Below, in pieces: positions 6,312 through 14,971 of a DNA stretch of 19,667 bases. The DNA is from JBCBJZ01 sp038522635. GTDB taxonomy: Bacteria > Pseudomonadota > Alphaproteobacteria > Rhizobiales > Hyphomicrobiaceae. The position numbers were made by a program, and so were the translations under genes. The stretch's first letter is position 1, and the number at the start of each line of letters is the position of its first letter. The notes beneath the pieces are model-generated. The model did not search any database. It had not been told where the DNA came from and worked only from the letters and a program-made list of their open reading frames with translations. Location of the stretch: positions 1 through 19,667 of the forward strand of contig JBCBJZ010000061.1 of assembly GCA_038522635.1 (NCBI GenBank), in the 5' to 3' direction.

Positions 6312-7040
6312 CTAAGCGGGCGACGCACCCTCGATGTCAGGCCGGGCAATGTCAGGCTGGGCAATGTCAGGCCGGGCACGATGGCCAGCGCCGGCATGCA
6401 AGGGGCGCGTGCGCACCACCTTCGGCGGGCTCAACACGTGCGCTGCTTCGTGCAAGCGCGCGTGCGATCCCAGCGCGTCGCTCAGGATTTTCGCCACGTC
6501 GTTGACATCGTGGATGCCGCGCATGGCGGGCACGGTGCCCTGCCAACTCCAGGGCCGGTTGTGCGGCCACAGCGCGAAGAACGAGATGCGCTCCTTGTCG
6601 AGCAGCGCGAGCGAGAGGTCACCCGAGCCATCACCGCGCGCCTTGCAGGCCGCGATCGCGACCTTGCTGAACGGCACGTTGACGGCCATCGGCATCACCA
6701 CGCCGTGGCGGATGATCACGCGCTCGCTGGTGATGGTGTAGATCGTGTTGATCGCCACCAGCCAGCCGGCCAACACCGCAAAGCCGATGATGGCCGCACC
6801 CACCGCCAGCATCGTGAAGAAGACGAACGCGATCTGCCCCGCGCCCGCCCCGTGGTTGAGGCCCGAGAAGATCGACGAAACCGCGATGATAGCAAAGATC
6901 GCTGCGACCCACTTGGTTGGGAAGATGCGATGCCCGAAGCGCCAGGGATCGGGCGCGCCAGACCACAGCTTGACTTCACCGCCGGGCAGCGCTTCTGGCA
7001 GGCCCGGCGTTGGCTCAAAGGCGAAATCATCGTCCCTCAT
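6312..7040 (-). CDS. puhB: PuhB, reaction-centre/LH1 assembly membrane protein
   Basis: A membrane protein that assists assembly of the reaction centre and LH1 complex in purple bacteria. The product is 242 residues. After a short acidic N-terminus (LPGGEVKLWSGAPDPW, 18-33) come two hydrophobic helices at about 44-61 and 69-97. A bacterial PH-like domain follows, starting NTIYTITSERVIIRHGV (98-114) and continuing to about 192. The last 30-35 residues are unusual, with a five-residue RPDIA-type unit repeated three times (about 223-237). The ATG at 7040 overlaps the puhA stop as ATGA, so translation is probably coupled to puhA. It is somewhat longer than the 210-220 residues usual for PuhB because of this tail. 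Confidence 0.92.
   Translation of the reverse strand: MRDDDFAFEPTPGLPEALPGGEVKLWSGAPDPWRFGHRIFPTKWVAAIFAIIAVSSIFSGLNHGAGAGQIAFVFFTMLAVGAAIIGFAVLAGWLVAINTIYTITSERVIIRHGVVMPMAVNVPFSKVAIAACKARGDGSGDLSLALLDKERISFFALWPHNRPWSWQGTVPAMRGIHDVNDVAKILSDALGSHARLHEAAHVLSPPKVVRTRPLHAGAGHRARPDIAQPDIARPDIEGASPA
6334..6378. repeat. Three tandem copies of a 15-bp unit inside the 3' end of puhB
   Basis: The plus-strand unit ATGTCAGGCCGGGCA occurs at 6334-6348, 6349-6363 (one C-to-T change) and 6364-6378. The period is a multiple of three, so copy-number changes keep frame. On the coding strand it gives three RPDIA-like pentapeptides. Confidence 0.95.
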
Positions 7041-7852
7041 ACGATCGGCTCCGCACGCTCAGGCGTGGCATACAGCGTGCCTGCGCCGTAATAGGCCTGG
7101 ATCTTTTCCTCTTCGAGCATCGTGATCTCGCCGTTGTCCTTGAGGCCCGGCACGTCCTTGAATTGCTCAGCCAGGATCGCGCTGACGTGGATCTCAACGT
7201 TCGGCTTGGGCTTCTTCATGGAGATGAACTCCTGGAAACGATCGCGGTCGGTCTTGATGTTGGCAAACAGCCAAGGCACCAGGACACGCTGCGCCGTTGC
7301 GCCCTCACCGACAGGGCCCGCGAGCTCAACTTCGAGGTAGCGGATCACAAAGTCGGAGCGGTCAACCCAGATGTCGGAGACCTTGCCTGCGAGCGCACCG
7401 TCCGCGCCGTACACGTTGGCGTCGCGCGGATCGATGTCCTGTTCCGCAACCGTGAAATCACTTGCGACCCGGATCGGCACCACACGGGCATGCCCTTCGA
7501 ACGTCGTGTCCACGACGTCAGCACGCTCAGCCCATGCGCCGGCGCCGATGCCATCCTTCATCGGATTGCCGGTCGGGACCAGCGGGGAGCCTGCGCCGCC
7601 AAGCGCAAATTCCGCGTTGAACGTGCGGGTATCGGCTGAGGCCGGATCGGGTGCCACTTTGGTGCGCCCATCGTTCGTGATGAACGTCTTGGGCGCCGGC
7701 ATCCAGATGTCCTGGTTGAGCGGCTTACCGCTCGGGTCAGCGACCAGCGGGAAGCCCTCACGGCGTCCCTCGCGCTGCAGGTAATAGACAAGGTAGGCGA
7801 ACCCGGCCCAGAACAGGTAAAGCGCGATCAGCGCCCAATCGATGTGTTCCAT
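7037..7852 (-). CDS. puhA: Photosynthetic reaction centre H subunit
   Basis: The H subunit caps the cytoplasmic face of the reaction centre and takes part in proton delivery to QB. The product is 271 residues against roughly 255-260 in well-known species. One N-terminal membrane helix (IDWALIALYLFWAGFAYLVYYLQREGRREGFPL, 4-36) leads into the cytoplasmic PRC-barrel domain, with NPMKDGIGAGAW, VSDIWVDRSDFVIRYLEVELA, LVPWLFANI and a C-terminal region containing LEEEKIQAYYGAGTLYATPER. The YLEVEL block carries a conserved acidic residue associated with the QB proton path. A strong Shine-Dalgarno (7859-7867) lies 6 nt before the ATG. A 128-bp gap separates it from lhaA. In Rhodobacter a puhA promoter lies inside lhaA, so the gene may have both its own and read-through transcripts. 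Confidence 0.97.
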   Translation of the reverse strand: MEHIDWALIALYLFWAGFAYLVYYLQREGRREGFPLVADPSGKPLNQDIWMPAPKTFITNDGRTKVAPDPASADTRTFNAEFALGGAGSPLVPTGNPMKDGIGAGAWAERADVVDTTFEGHARVVPIRVASDFTVAEQDIDPRDANVYGADGALAGKVSDIWVDRSDFVIRYLEVELAGPVGEGATAQRVLVPWLFANIKTDRDRFQEFISMKKPKPNVEIHVSAILAEQFKDVPGLKDNGEITMLEEEKIQAYYGAGTLYATPERAEPIV

Positions 7853-7980
7853 AATCTGTCTCCTCCTAGTCTCGGACGTTTGGCCCGCATACGACGGACC
7901 CCGTTGCTGTGAGCGGCCATGCCGCCCGTTCGGGGCTGATGAAAGCGTCGCGTCGCGACACCGCCCCAGGATGCCAGGCG
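7853..7980. other. lhaA-puhA intergenic region with short hairpins
   Basis: A 128-bp gap in an otherwise tightly packed operon. It holds the inverted repeat GCGGC-CAT-GCCGC (7913-7925) and a palindromic GTCGCG-T-CGCGAC (7947-7959). These could protect the 5' end of a puhA transcript or partly terminate lhaA read-through. No TGT-N12-ACA site is present. Confidence 0.45.
7859..7867 (-). promoter_or_regulatory. Strong ribosome binding site of puhA
   Basis: AGGAGGAGA on the minus strand, 6 nt before the puhA ATG, is the best Shine-Dalgarno I saw in the cluster. It fits the high stoichiometric demand for a structural reaction-centre subunit compared with biosynthetic enzymes. Confidence 0.85.
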
Positions 7981-9414
7981 CTAGCCCGGCGACTGCGAAA
8001 TGCCGAAGCGCTCCATCGGTTTTCGCTCGCTCGCGCGCATGTGGCGGGCGAGCGGGCCGATCACGATGATCGTGGCGAACAGCAGCGCGATTTCGAGTTG
8101 GTAGGTCACCACGTAGCCAATGGTGCTGCCATCGAACTGCGCGCCGAACGCGCCGCCCTTCGCCAGCGCGGAAACGCCATCGCGGGTCGCACCGCCGATC
8201 GCCATCGCGAGGCCGGTGCCCGTTGCCTGGACCGCACCCCAGGCGCCCAAAGCGAGGCCGGTCTTGTCCTCGCTCGTCTGCGCCATCGCCGCCATCAACG
8301 TGCCAACCGCGAACAGGCCGCTGCCAAACCCGATCAACGCGGTGCCGATCTGGAACATGACCACCGAGCCGAGCGGGCCCGAGATCAGCACGAAGCCGAA
8401 CGCCAAGATGCCGACCAGCGCGCCAAGCCCGGCCAGCCGTGAAGCTTCGTAACCCCGTCCCAACAGGCGGGCCGCTAGCGCAAAGCCGACCAGGCTGCCG
8501 CCAGCCATGAAGGCGGTCAGCGTCGTGGTTTCAGCGACGCTCAAGCCCAACACTTCGCCGCCGTAGGGCTCCAGCAACACATCCTGCATGCCAAAGGCCG
8601 CCGCCCCGAGCCCGACCGCCAACAGCAAGCGGTACGGGCGATGGTCGTCGCGATAGGCGCGCCACGCTTCGAAGAACGTTGGCCGCACACGGTCAGGCGC
8701 CGTCAGCACCATGTTGCGCGGCTCCTGCTTCCACAGCGCCACATGGTTGAGCGCGATCGCCACCATGGCGCAGCCCTGGATCACCTGGATCAGCGTCTGT
8801 GGGGTTAGATCGGTGAGCAAGCGGCCGAGCACCAACGCTGAGATCACCATGCCGACGAGCAGCATCACGTAGAGCAGCGCGATCACGCGGGGACGGGACT
8901 CTTCATCGGAAAGGTCGGCGGCGAGCGCCAACCCGGCCGTCTGCGTCATGTGAACACCTGCGCCCGCGACGATGAAGGCGAGCCCGGCAGCGAGCTGGCC
9001 AACGATGGGCGGTGCGTTCGTCTCGCTCGTTAAGTTGAGCAACGCGAACGGCATGATCGCGAGCCCGCCAAAGATGAGCATCGCGCCGAAACAGAGATAG
9101 GGAACGCGCCGCCACCCCAAGAAGGAGCGGTGGGTGTCGGAGCGAAAGCCGATCAGCGCGCGCAAAGGCGCGATCACCATCGGCAGCGACACCATCAGCG
9201 CGACGAACGCAGCTGACACGCCCAATTCGACGATCATCACCCGGTTCAGCGTGCCCGTCAGCAGCACCAACGTCATGCCCACGCTGACCTGGAACAGCGA
9301 CAGGCGCAGCAAGCGGCCGAGCGGCAGGTCCTTCGTCGCCGCATCCGCAAAGGGCAGCAACTGCATGAAGGCTTGCGCGCTGATCTGGCGGGTGAACGCC
9401 TGCAGCTTCTTCAT
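7981..9414 (-). CDS. lhaA: LhaA, light-harvesting 1 assembly protein (PucC/BCD transporter family)
   Basis: A 477-residue, roughly 12-helix major-facilitator-type protein of the BCD/PucC family. LhaA is needed for efficient LH1 assembly, probably by handling bacteriochlorophyll or LH polypeptides at the membrane. Family marks include LPLGRLLRLSLFQVSVGMTLVLLTGTLNRVMIVELGV near the N-terminus, the loop GFRSDTHRSFLGWRRVPYL, HMTQTAGLALAADLSDEESRPRV, and GTLMAAMAQTSEDKTGLALGAWGAVQATGTGLAMAIGG near the C-terminus. The ATG at 9414 was chosen because similarity begins there and because it forms an ATGA overlap with the bchM stop. The 35 extra codons upstream read inside bchM and are not PucC-like. 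Position between bchM and puhA separates LhaA from PucC itself. Confidence 0.95.
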   Translation of the reverse strand: MKKLQAFTRQISAQAFMQLLPFADAATKDLPLGRLLRLSLFQVSVGMTLVLLTGTLNRVMIVELGVSAAFVALMVSLPMVIAPLRALIGFRSDTHRSFLGWRRVPYLCFGAMLIFGGLAIMPFALLNLTSETNAPPIVGQLAAGLAFIVAGAGVHMTQTAGLALAADLSDEESRPRVIALLYVMLLVGMVISALVLGRLLTDLTPQTLIQVIQGCAMVAIALNHVALWKQEPRNMVLTAPDRVRPTFFEAWRAYRDDHRPYRLLLAVGLGAAAFGMQDVLLEPYGGEVLGLSVAETTTLTAFMAGGSLVGFALAARLLGRGYEASRLAGLGALVGILAFGFVLISGPLGSVVMFQIGTALIGFGSGLFAVGTLMAAMAQTSEDKTGLALGAWGAVQATGTGLAMAIGGATRDGVSALAKGGAFGAQFDGSTIGYVVTYQLEIALLFATIIVIGPLARHMRASERKPMERFGISQSPG

Positions 9415-10112
9415 CGCTTCACAACCTCCATGGCATGCGAGGTGTAAAAACCGCTCTGGATCTGGCCGTCGCGTCCGATCGCCCACGCGTCGAGCAAACC
9501 TGCCTCGTTCATCCGCCAACGCAGCCGGCCCGTAGCCACGGGCATGATCGCCGGAGCTCGGTCAGCACGCGGGAAGAGGCGGCCGGCGGTGTGCATGGCG
9601 CGCAGCGCGAAGGTGGCGGGCGCGTAAGTGAACAACATGCGGGTGGTGGTGCGCGTGGCGAGCTGCGCGAGCACGTTGGCGATCTGGCGCGCGGGGTAGT
9701 GGATGAGGCTGTCCATCGCGACCACGGCATCGAAGCGGCCGAGCGCGGGCGCCAGCATGTCGCCGACGCCGTAGGTAATGCGCGGCATGAGAGCGTCGGG
9801 CGTGCGTTCGCGTGCCACGTCGACCAGGCTGCCTGCGATGTCGATCGCGACAACTTGCGCGCCGCGCTCAGCAAGCGCGATCGCCATGGCCCCGGTTCCG
9901 CATCCCGCATCAAGCACACGCGCGCCATGCAAATCGTCCGGCAACCAGCTCAACAACTGTGCCCGCATGCCATCACGGCCCGCCCGCACGGTCGCACGGA
10001 TGCCGCTCACGGGCGCGTCCGACGTCAGACGCTGCCAGGCCTGCGTCGCGGTCTGGTCGAAGTAGGTCTGCAGTTCATCGCGCCGGCTGGTGTAGCTGGT
10101 ATCGGCTGCCAT
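9411..10112 (-). CDS. bchM: Mg-protoporphyrin IX O-methyltransferase
   Basis: A SAM-dependent methyltransferase that esterifies the C13 propionate of Mg-protoporphyrin IX, producing the substrate of AcsF. The product is 233 residues from the ATG at 10112. It has a class I Rossmann fold with motif I VLDAGCGTGAMAIALAERGAQVVAIDIAGSLVDVAR, the acidic VVAMDSLIHYPA stretch and a C-terminal FYTSHAMEVVKR. The ORF can extend to a GTG at 10121. I preferred the ATG because a weak GAGTGA sits about 6 nt before it, but both are possible. It lies 87 bp below bchL and its stop overlaps the lhaA start as ATGA. The chelatase subunit BchH is encoded two genes upstream, fitting the known BchH-BchM functional coupling. 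Confidence 0.95.
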   Translation of the reverse strand: MAADTSYTSRRDELQTYFDQTATQAWQRLTSDAPVSGIRATVRAGRDGMRAQLLSWLPDDLHGARVLDAGCGTGAMAIALAERGAQVVAIDIAGSLVDVARERTPDALMPRITYGVGDMLAPALGRFDAVVAMDSLIHYPARQIANVLAQLATRTTTRMLFTYAPATFALRAMHTAGRLFPRADRAPAIMPVATGRLRWRMNEAGLLDAWAIGRDGQIQSGFYTSHAMEVVKR

Positions 10113-10161
10113 GGGGTTCACTCAAGCGTGTGGGGACTGGGGTTCAAGCAAGGGACGCGAG

Positions 10162-10199
10162 CGCGTTGGCGCGTTGGCCCGGAAGCGCGCTGCAACGCG
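10162..10199. repeat. Hairpin immediately after bchL
   Basis: CGCGTTG (10162-10168) pairs with CAACGCG (10193-10199), directly next to the bchL stop. A second GCGTTGG copy at 10171-10177 offers an alternative fold. There is no U-tract. It could stabilise the 3' end of an upstream transcript segment or attenuate read-through into bchM. Confidence 0.45.
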
Positions 10200-11111
10200 T
10201 CAGTCGAAGCCGAGGAAGTCGAAGATCTCCCGGTCTTTCATGGGTTCAGCGTGGAGGGCTGGCGTGCCGGCATAGAGCGCAGCGGCAAGGCGCAGGTACT
10301 CGTTCGTCACCGCTTCCAGCTCCGGCGACGGCTCCATCTCAAACAGCGTCGCCTTTTTGAGGCGGCTCTTGCGGATGATGTCGAGGTCGGGGAAATGCGC
10401 GAGACGCTCAAGGCCGGTCGCCTCACAGAAGCGGTCGATCTCGTCGGTGGCCTTGCTGCGGTTGGCGATCAGGCCGCCCAGGCGCACATCGTAGTTCTTC
10501 GCCTTCGCGCCGATCGCCGCGACGATCCGGTTCATGGCGAAGATTGAATCAAAGTCGTTTGCTGTCACGATCAGCGCGCGATCGGCATGTTGGAGGGGGG
10601 CTGCAAAGCCGCCGCACACAACGTCGCCCAGCACATCGAAGATCACCACATCGGTGTCTTCCAACAGGTGGTGCTCCTTCAGCAGCTTGACGGTCTGACC
10701 GACCACGTAGCCGCCGCAGCCCGTGCCCGCCGGCGGACCACCCGCTTCGACACACATGACGCCGTTGTAGCCTTCGAAGACGAAGTCCTCGACCCGCAGT
10801 TCTTCGGTGTGGAACTCCACCGATTGCAGCACATCGATCACCGTTGGCATGAGCCGCTTGGTCAACGTGAAGGTGGAATCGTGCTTGGGATCACAGCCGA
10901 TCTGCAGCACGCGTTTGCCCAACTTGGAAAACGCCACCGACAGGTTGGACGACGTGGTCGATTTGCCGATCCCGCCCTTGCCGTAGACGGCAAACACCTT
11001 GGCGCCCTCGATTTGGACGGCCGGGTCGGCGTGCACTTGCACGCTGCCTTCGCCATCGCCAAAGCCGGCCGACGCGCACGATCCGCATCCGGACTTCAAA
11101 TCCAACGTCAT
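10200..11111 (-). CDS. bchL: Light-independent protochlorophyllide reductase, ATP-binding iron-sulfur protein
   Basis: NifH-like Fe protein of dark-operative protochlorophyllide oxidoreductase; it hydrolyses ATP and passes electrons to the BchN-BchB heterotetramer. The product is 303 residues, as expected. It shows the P-loop GKGGIGKST (44-52), the DPKHDST element (74-80), and the two cysteines that bridge the [4Fe-4S] cluster of the homodimer: C132 in AGTGCGGY and C166 in GDVVCGGF. The N-terminal 30 residues, containing CGSC and Gly/Ser, form the flexible extension typical of BchL, and C-terminal FLGFD is also typical. The start overlaps the bchH stop as ATGA. The cluster is oxygen sensitive, which contrasts with the O2-requiring AcsF of the same operon. 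Confidence 0.97.
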   Translation of the reverse strand: MTLDLKSGCGSCASAGFGDGEGSVQVHADPAVQIEGAKVFAVYGKGGIGKSTTSSNLSVAFSKLGKRVLQIGCDPKHDSTFTLTKRLMPTVIDVLQSVEFHTEELRVEDFVFEGYNGVMCVEAGGPPAGTGCGGYVVGQTVKLLKEHHLLEDTDVVIFDVLGDVVCGGFAAPLQHADRALIVTANDFDSIFAMNRIVAAIGAKAKNYDVRLGGLIANRSKATDEIDRFCEATGLERLAHFPDLDIIRKSRLKKATLFEMEPSPELEAVTNEYLRLAAALYAGTPALHAEPMKDREIFDFLGFD

Positions 11112-14100
11112 GCCAATGCCTCGCTGCTGATGCCTTCAAGATGATCTTCGAGTTCGTCGCCCGCTTCGCGCAGGGCGGCGAGCGTTGCTTCGTCGGGCTG
11201 CCAGTAGTTGCGCGCTTCAGCTTCGATGAGCCGGTTGGCGAGCTTGGCGGAAGCGGCCGGGTTCAATTTCGCCAGCCGCGCGCGCATGGCAGGATCGAGC
11301 ACGTAGGTCTGCGTGATCTGCTGGTAGACCCAAGGGGCGACCTGGGCGGTGGTGGCCGACCAGCCCATGGTGTTCGTCACCGTCGCCTCAATCTGGCGCA
11401 CGCCTTCGTAACCGTGCTTGAGCATGCCCTCGTACCATTTGGGGTTGAGGGCGCGCGTGCGCGTCTCCAGCGCCACTTGTTCGTTGAGCGTGCGCACTTG
11501 GCCGCTGCCGCGTGTCTGATCACCGATGTAAACAGCGACGCCGCGCCCTTGCGCGCGTTCGGCCGCCTTGGCGATCCCACCGAGGGTATCGAAGTAATGG
11601 TCGATGGTGGTGACGCCGAGTTCCACCGATTCCAAGTTCTGGTAGGCGAGATCGATCTGCGCCAGCACCGCACTCATGACGGCGGGTTGATGCGCCGGTT
11701 TTCCGTCACGGCCGTAAGCGAAGGACTTGCGGCTCTCGAAGATGTCGGCGAGCTCGTCTTCATCTTCCCAGGCTGAATCGGTGATGAGCTGGTTGACGTT
11801 GGAGCCGTAGGCGCCATCGGCGTTGGAGAAGACGCGCAGAGCCGCCGTTTCCAAGTCACAACCGTGCGTTTCCGCATAGGCCACCGCGTGCTTGCGCACG
11901 AAGTTCTTGTCGTGCGGCTCAGCCGCCGTGGCTGCGAGATAGGCGGCTTCCGCCAGCAGGCGCGTCTGCAAAGGCAGCAGATCACGGAAGATGCCCGACA
12001 GCGTCACCACGACATCGATGCGCGGGCGCTCAAGTTCGGCAAGCGGGATCAGTTCGGCGCCGGCGAGACGCCCGTAGGGATCAAAGCGTGCCCGCGCGCC
12101 GAGCAGCGCCAGAACCTGCGCGATCGGCCCGCCTTCGCTCTTCAGATTGTCGGTGCCCCACAACACGAGCGCAATCGTTTCAGGCAGGGTACCGTGTTCG
12201 TCCTGGTGGCGGGCGATGAGGCGGGCGGCTTGTGCAGCGCCGTCCCGCGCGGCGAAGGCGCTTGGGATCTTGTAGGGATCGAAGCCGTGGATGTTGCGGC
12301 CGGTGGGAAGGATTGCAGGTGTACGGATCAGATCGCCGCTCGAAGACGGCGGCACGAAGCGGCCATCGAGCGCGTGGATGAGGGCTTCGACTTCACCGTT
12401 GACGGCGAGCTTAGCGTTGGTGTCGGCGAGCGTGGCGAGGGTGGCGTGGGCCGCTTCGAGATCGGTGGGGCTTGCGCCGGCAACATCGTGCGCTGCCAGA
12501 TGCGCGGCCGCCTCCTGCACCTGACCGGTTGCAACCAACGTCTCAATCGCCGCGCGCGGGACACGACGCTCAGGCGCCAACGCGGTTTCCGCTTCGCAGA
12601 TCGCCTCCAGCATGTCGGTGCGCGCGGGCGCATCCATCGGCGCGCCGAGCACGTGCAGCCCATCGGGAATGAGCGTGTGCTCCAACTCCACCACGGCGGC
12701 GTGCAACGCATCGATGGCCGGCGCGTCAGCCGGTGTCCAGATCGGCTCCAGCGGCGCCAAGTCGAAGGCGGCGGCCTGCGCCTGAATGAGCGGCGCAAGA
12801 TGCGCGCGCTCGTCGTCATCGGCCTTAGCATCAGCGAGCGCGGCATCGCGTGGGCCAGCCATCGGCGCTGCCTTCGGGTCGGCGGCAGCGGGCAACCCGC
12901 GCCAACGCTCCAGCGCGGCCTTGAGATCGCAAAGCCCCTTATAGAGCCCCGCTTGCGTGATTGCCGGCGTCAGGTAGCTGACCAACGTCGCGGCCGCACG
13001 CCGTTTCGCGATCATGCCTTCCGACGGGTTGTTGGCAGCGTAGAGGTAGACGTTGGGGAGCGCGCCGATGAGACGGTCGGGCCAGCACGCCGCCGACAGC
13101 GCGGTCTGTTTGCCGGGCATGAATTCGAGCGCACCGTGGGTGCCGAAGTGCAGCACAGCGTGGGCCGCGAAATCTTCCTTCAAATAGCGGTAGAAGGCCG
13201 CGAAAGCGTGCGTTGGCGCGAAGTCGCGCTCAAACAGCAGCCGCATCGGGTCACCCTCGTAGCCGAAGGCTGGCTGGATGCCGATGAAGATGTTGCCCAG
13301 CCGTACGCCGAGCACCTGGATGCCGCCGGCTTCCGTTTGATGCTTGCCGGGCGCCGGGCCCCATTGCGCTTCGATCTCAGCGAGATGGGTTTCGCGTGCC
13401 ACATGATCGTTGGCGGAAACGAGGGCGTGGACGTTGGCGCCGGCGCCCTTGTCACGCGCGTTGCCCTCAAGGACGCGATCGCGCAACGCATCGACGCTTG
13501 GTGGCACGTCGACGGTGTAACCGGACGCCTTCAGCCCCTGCAGGGTGTTGAACAGCGATTCCCACACCGACAGGAAAGCTGCCGTTCCGACCGCGCCTCC
13601 ATTCGGTGGGAAGTTGAACAGCACGATGCTCAAACGGCGCTCAGCGCGCGGCGTGTGGCGCAATTTGATGAACCGATCGACACGCGCGGCCAACATCGCA
13701 ACACGTTCGCCATGCGCCTTCATGTCAAAGCCGTGCACGGCGCGGCCTCCGGCCCGCCCGCTTCCGACCTGTGGCACACGATGGGCCTCGCCCGCATGCT
13801 CGCGCCCGCCAAACAACATGCTGCCCGTCGCCCCATCGAGTTCTGGGATCGCGACCATCATGGTGGCTTCGACCGGCAACAGGCCGCGCGCCGACGCATC
13901 CCATTCGCTAAGCGACTGGAACTCCACCGCGTGCGCGGCGATGTAGGGTACATCGAGCCCGATCAGGGTTTGCGCGGCCGCTGCCGTATCGTTATAGGCG
14001 GGGCCGCCGACGAGGGAGAATCCGGTCAGCGAAACCAGCGCATCGATGGTCGGTTTACCGTCTGCCTTGAAGAACCGCTCCACCGCAGGGCGCGCATCAA

Positions 14101-14971
14101 GACCGCAGGCGAACGCGGGCACCACATCGTAGCCTTTGGCTTCGAAGGCCGCGATCACCGCATCGTAGTGACGGGTATTGCGGGCAAGCAGATAAGAACG
14201 CATCAGCAGCAGGCCGATCCGCCCCTTGGCGCAACCGGCGGGCGCGACCGGTAGATCGTCCACGCTCTCGCGCAAGGGCGGGGTCATCGCCGGGTGGTAG
14301 ACGCCCGTCTCCGGGTAGGTCACGGGCGGCGCGGCTTCGACACACTCGCGCAAATGTGCGCGCGGTCCTTGCGCGTAGCGCGTCACCAGGAACCGGACCA
14401 TGTTGGCGAAGTTTTCCTCCGACCCCGCCAGCCAGTACTGCATCGTGATGAAGTAGGCGCGCAGATCTTGCGCTGACCCCGGCACGAAGCGCAGCAGCCG
14501 CGGGATGCGGCGCAGCATCGCCATCTGCTTTTCGCCGGAACTTTGCCCGGTCTTCGGTTTGGCACCCTTGAGCCGCTTGATCAGGCCCATGATGCCGGTC
14601 GCCTCCCGGCCGAAATCGAGGCCGCCCAGATGCGACAGCTTGATCACGTCGCCGCCCGACATGAACGACACCAAGCAGTCGCAGGCATCGCGGCGGGCCT
14701 GCAGCGCTGGCATTACCGCGCGGATGTGCTCGTCCATGAAGAGCATCGAGACGATGATGATGTGCGCACGTTCGATGTCGGCGATGCAGCGTTCGCGGCC
14801 GTCAGGATCGTTCTCCCAGAGCGCGGTCGCATGCAGGGAGAGCTCAAGCTGCGGGATCTCAGCGCGCAGGTCGCGTTGCGCGCGCGCAGCCGTGCTCGCA
14901 AGGTGGTGGTCGAGCGTCACCACCACCACGCGCAAGGGTGTGCGTTCAGCGTCCGAAATGTGCTTTTGCAT
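11108..14971 (-). CDS. bchH: Magnesium chelatase subunit H
   Basis: Porphyrin-binding catalytic subunit of Mg-chelatase, which inserts Mg2+ into protoporphyrin IX with the AAA+ subunits BchI and BchD (not in this window). The product is 1287 residues, compared with about 1190-1240 in most purple bacteria. N-terminal family marks are RVVVVTLDHHLASTAARAQRDL (14-35) and ERAHIIIVSMLFMDEH. Core blocks include NIFIGIQPAFGYEGDPMRLLF, AHAVLHFGTHGALEFMPGKQ, YLYAANNPSEGMIAKRRAAATLVSYLTP and, near the C-terminus, YGSNVNQLITDSAWEDEDELADIFESRKSFAYG. Extra length comes from inserts after MLFGGR (a Gly/Arg-rich stretch) and around AADPKAAPMAGPRDAALADAKADDDE. The start overlaps the end of bchB by 26 bp, and its stop overlaps bchL as ATGA. 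Confidence 0.97.
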   Translation of the reverse strand: MQKHISDAERTPLRVVVVTLDHHLASTAARAQRDLRAEIPQLELSLHATALWENDPDGRERCIADIERAHIIIVSMLFMDEHIRAVMPALQARRDACDCLVSFMSGGDVIKLSHLGGLDFGREATGIMGLIKRLKGAKPKTGQSSGEKQMAMLRRIPRLLRFVPGSAQDLRAYFITMQYWLAGSEENFANMVRFLVTRYAQGPRAHLRECVEAAPPVTYPETGVYHPAMTPPLRESVDDLPVAPAGCAKGRIGLLLMRSYLLARNTRHYDAVIAAFEAKGYDVVPAFACGLDARPAVERFFKADGKPTIDALVSLTGFSLVGGPAYNDTAAAAQTLIGLDVPYIAAHAVEFQSLSEWDASARGLLPVEATMMVAIPELDGATGSMLFGGREHAGEAHRVPQVGSGRAGGRAVHGFDMKAHGERVAMLAARVDRFIKLRHTPRAERRLSIVLFNFPPNGGAVGTAAFLSVWESLFNTLQGLKASGYTVDVPPSVDALRDRVLEGNARDKGAGANVHALVSANDHVARETHLAEIEAQWGPAPGKHQTEAGGIQVLGVRLGNIFIGIQPAFGYEGDPMRLLFERDFAPTHAFAAFYRYLKEDFAAHAVLHFGTHGALEFMPGKQTALSAACWPDRLIGALPNVYLYAANNPSEGMIAKRRAAATLVSYLTPAITQAGLYKGLCDLKAALERWRGLPAAADPKAAPMAGPRDAALADAKADDDERAHLAPLIQAQAAAFDLAPLEPIWTPADAPAIDALHAAVVELEHTLIPDGLHVLGAPMDAPARTDMLEAICEAETALAPERRVPRAAIETLVATGQVQEAAAHLAAHDVAGASPTDLEAAHATLATLADTNAKLAVNGEVEALIHALDGRFVPPSSSGDLIRTPAILPTGRNIHGFDPYKIPSAFAARDGAAQAARLIARHQDEHGTLPETIALVLWGTDNLKSEGGPIAQVLALLGARARFDPYGRLAGAELIPLAELERPRIDVVVTLSGIFRDLLPLQTRLLAEAAYLAATAAEPHDKNFVRKHAVAYAETHGCDLETAALRVFSNADGAYGSNVNQLITDSAWEDEDELADIFESRKSFAYGRDGKPAHQPAVMSAVLAQIDLAYQNLESVELGVTTIDHYFDTLGGIAKAAERAQGRGVAVYIGDQTRGSGQVRTLNEQVALETRTRALNPKWYEGMLKHGYEGVRQIEATVTNTMGWSATTAQVAPWVYQQITQTYVLDPAMRARLAKLNPAASAKLANRLIEAEARNYWQPDEATLAALREAGDELEDHLEGISSEALA

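Noticed and set aside
10113..10140. TGT-N12-TCA near the bchM start as a PpsR site
   Set aside because: One half-site is wrong, and there is no partner site or promoter-like sequence nearby.
11864..14254. A 796-codon open frame on the plus strand opposite bchH
   Set aside because: Same reason: a compositional shadow of bchH with no family resemblance or ribosome binding site.
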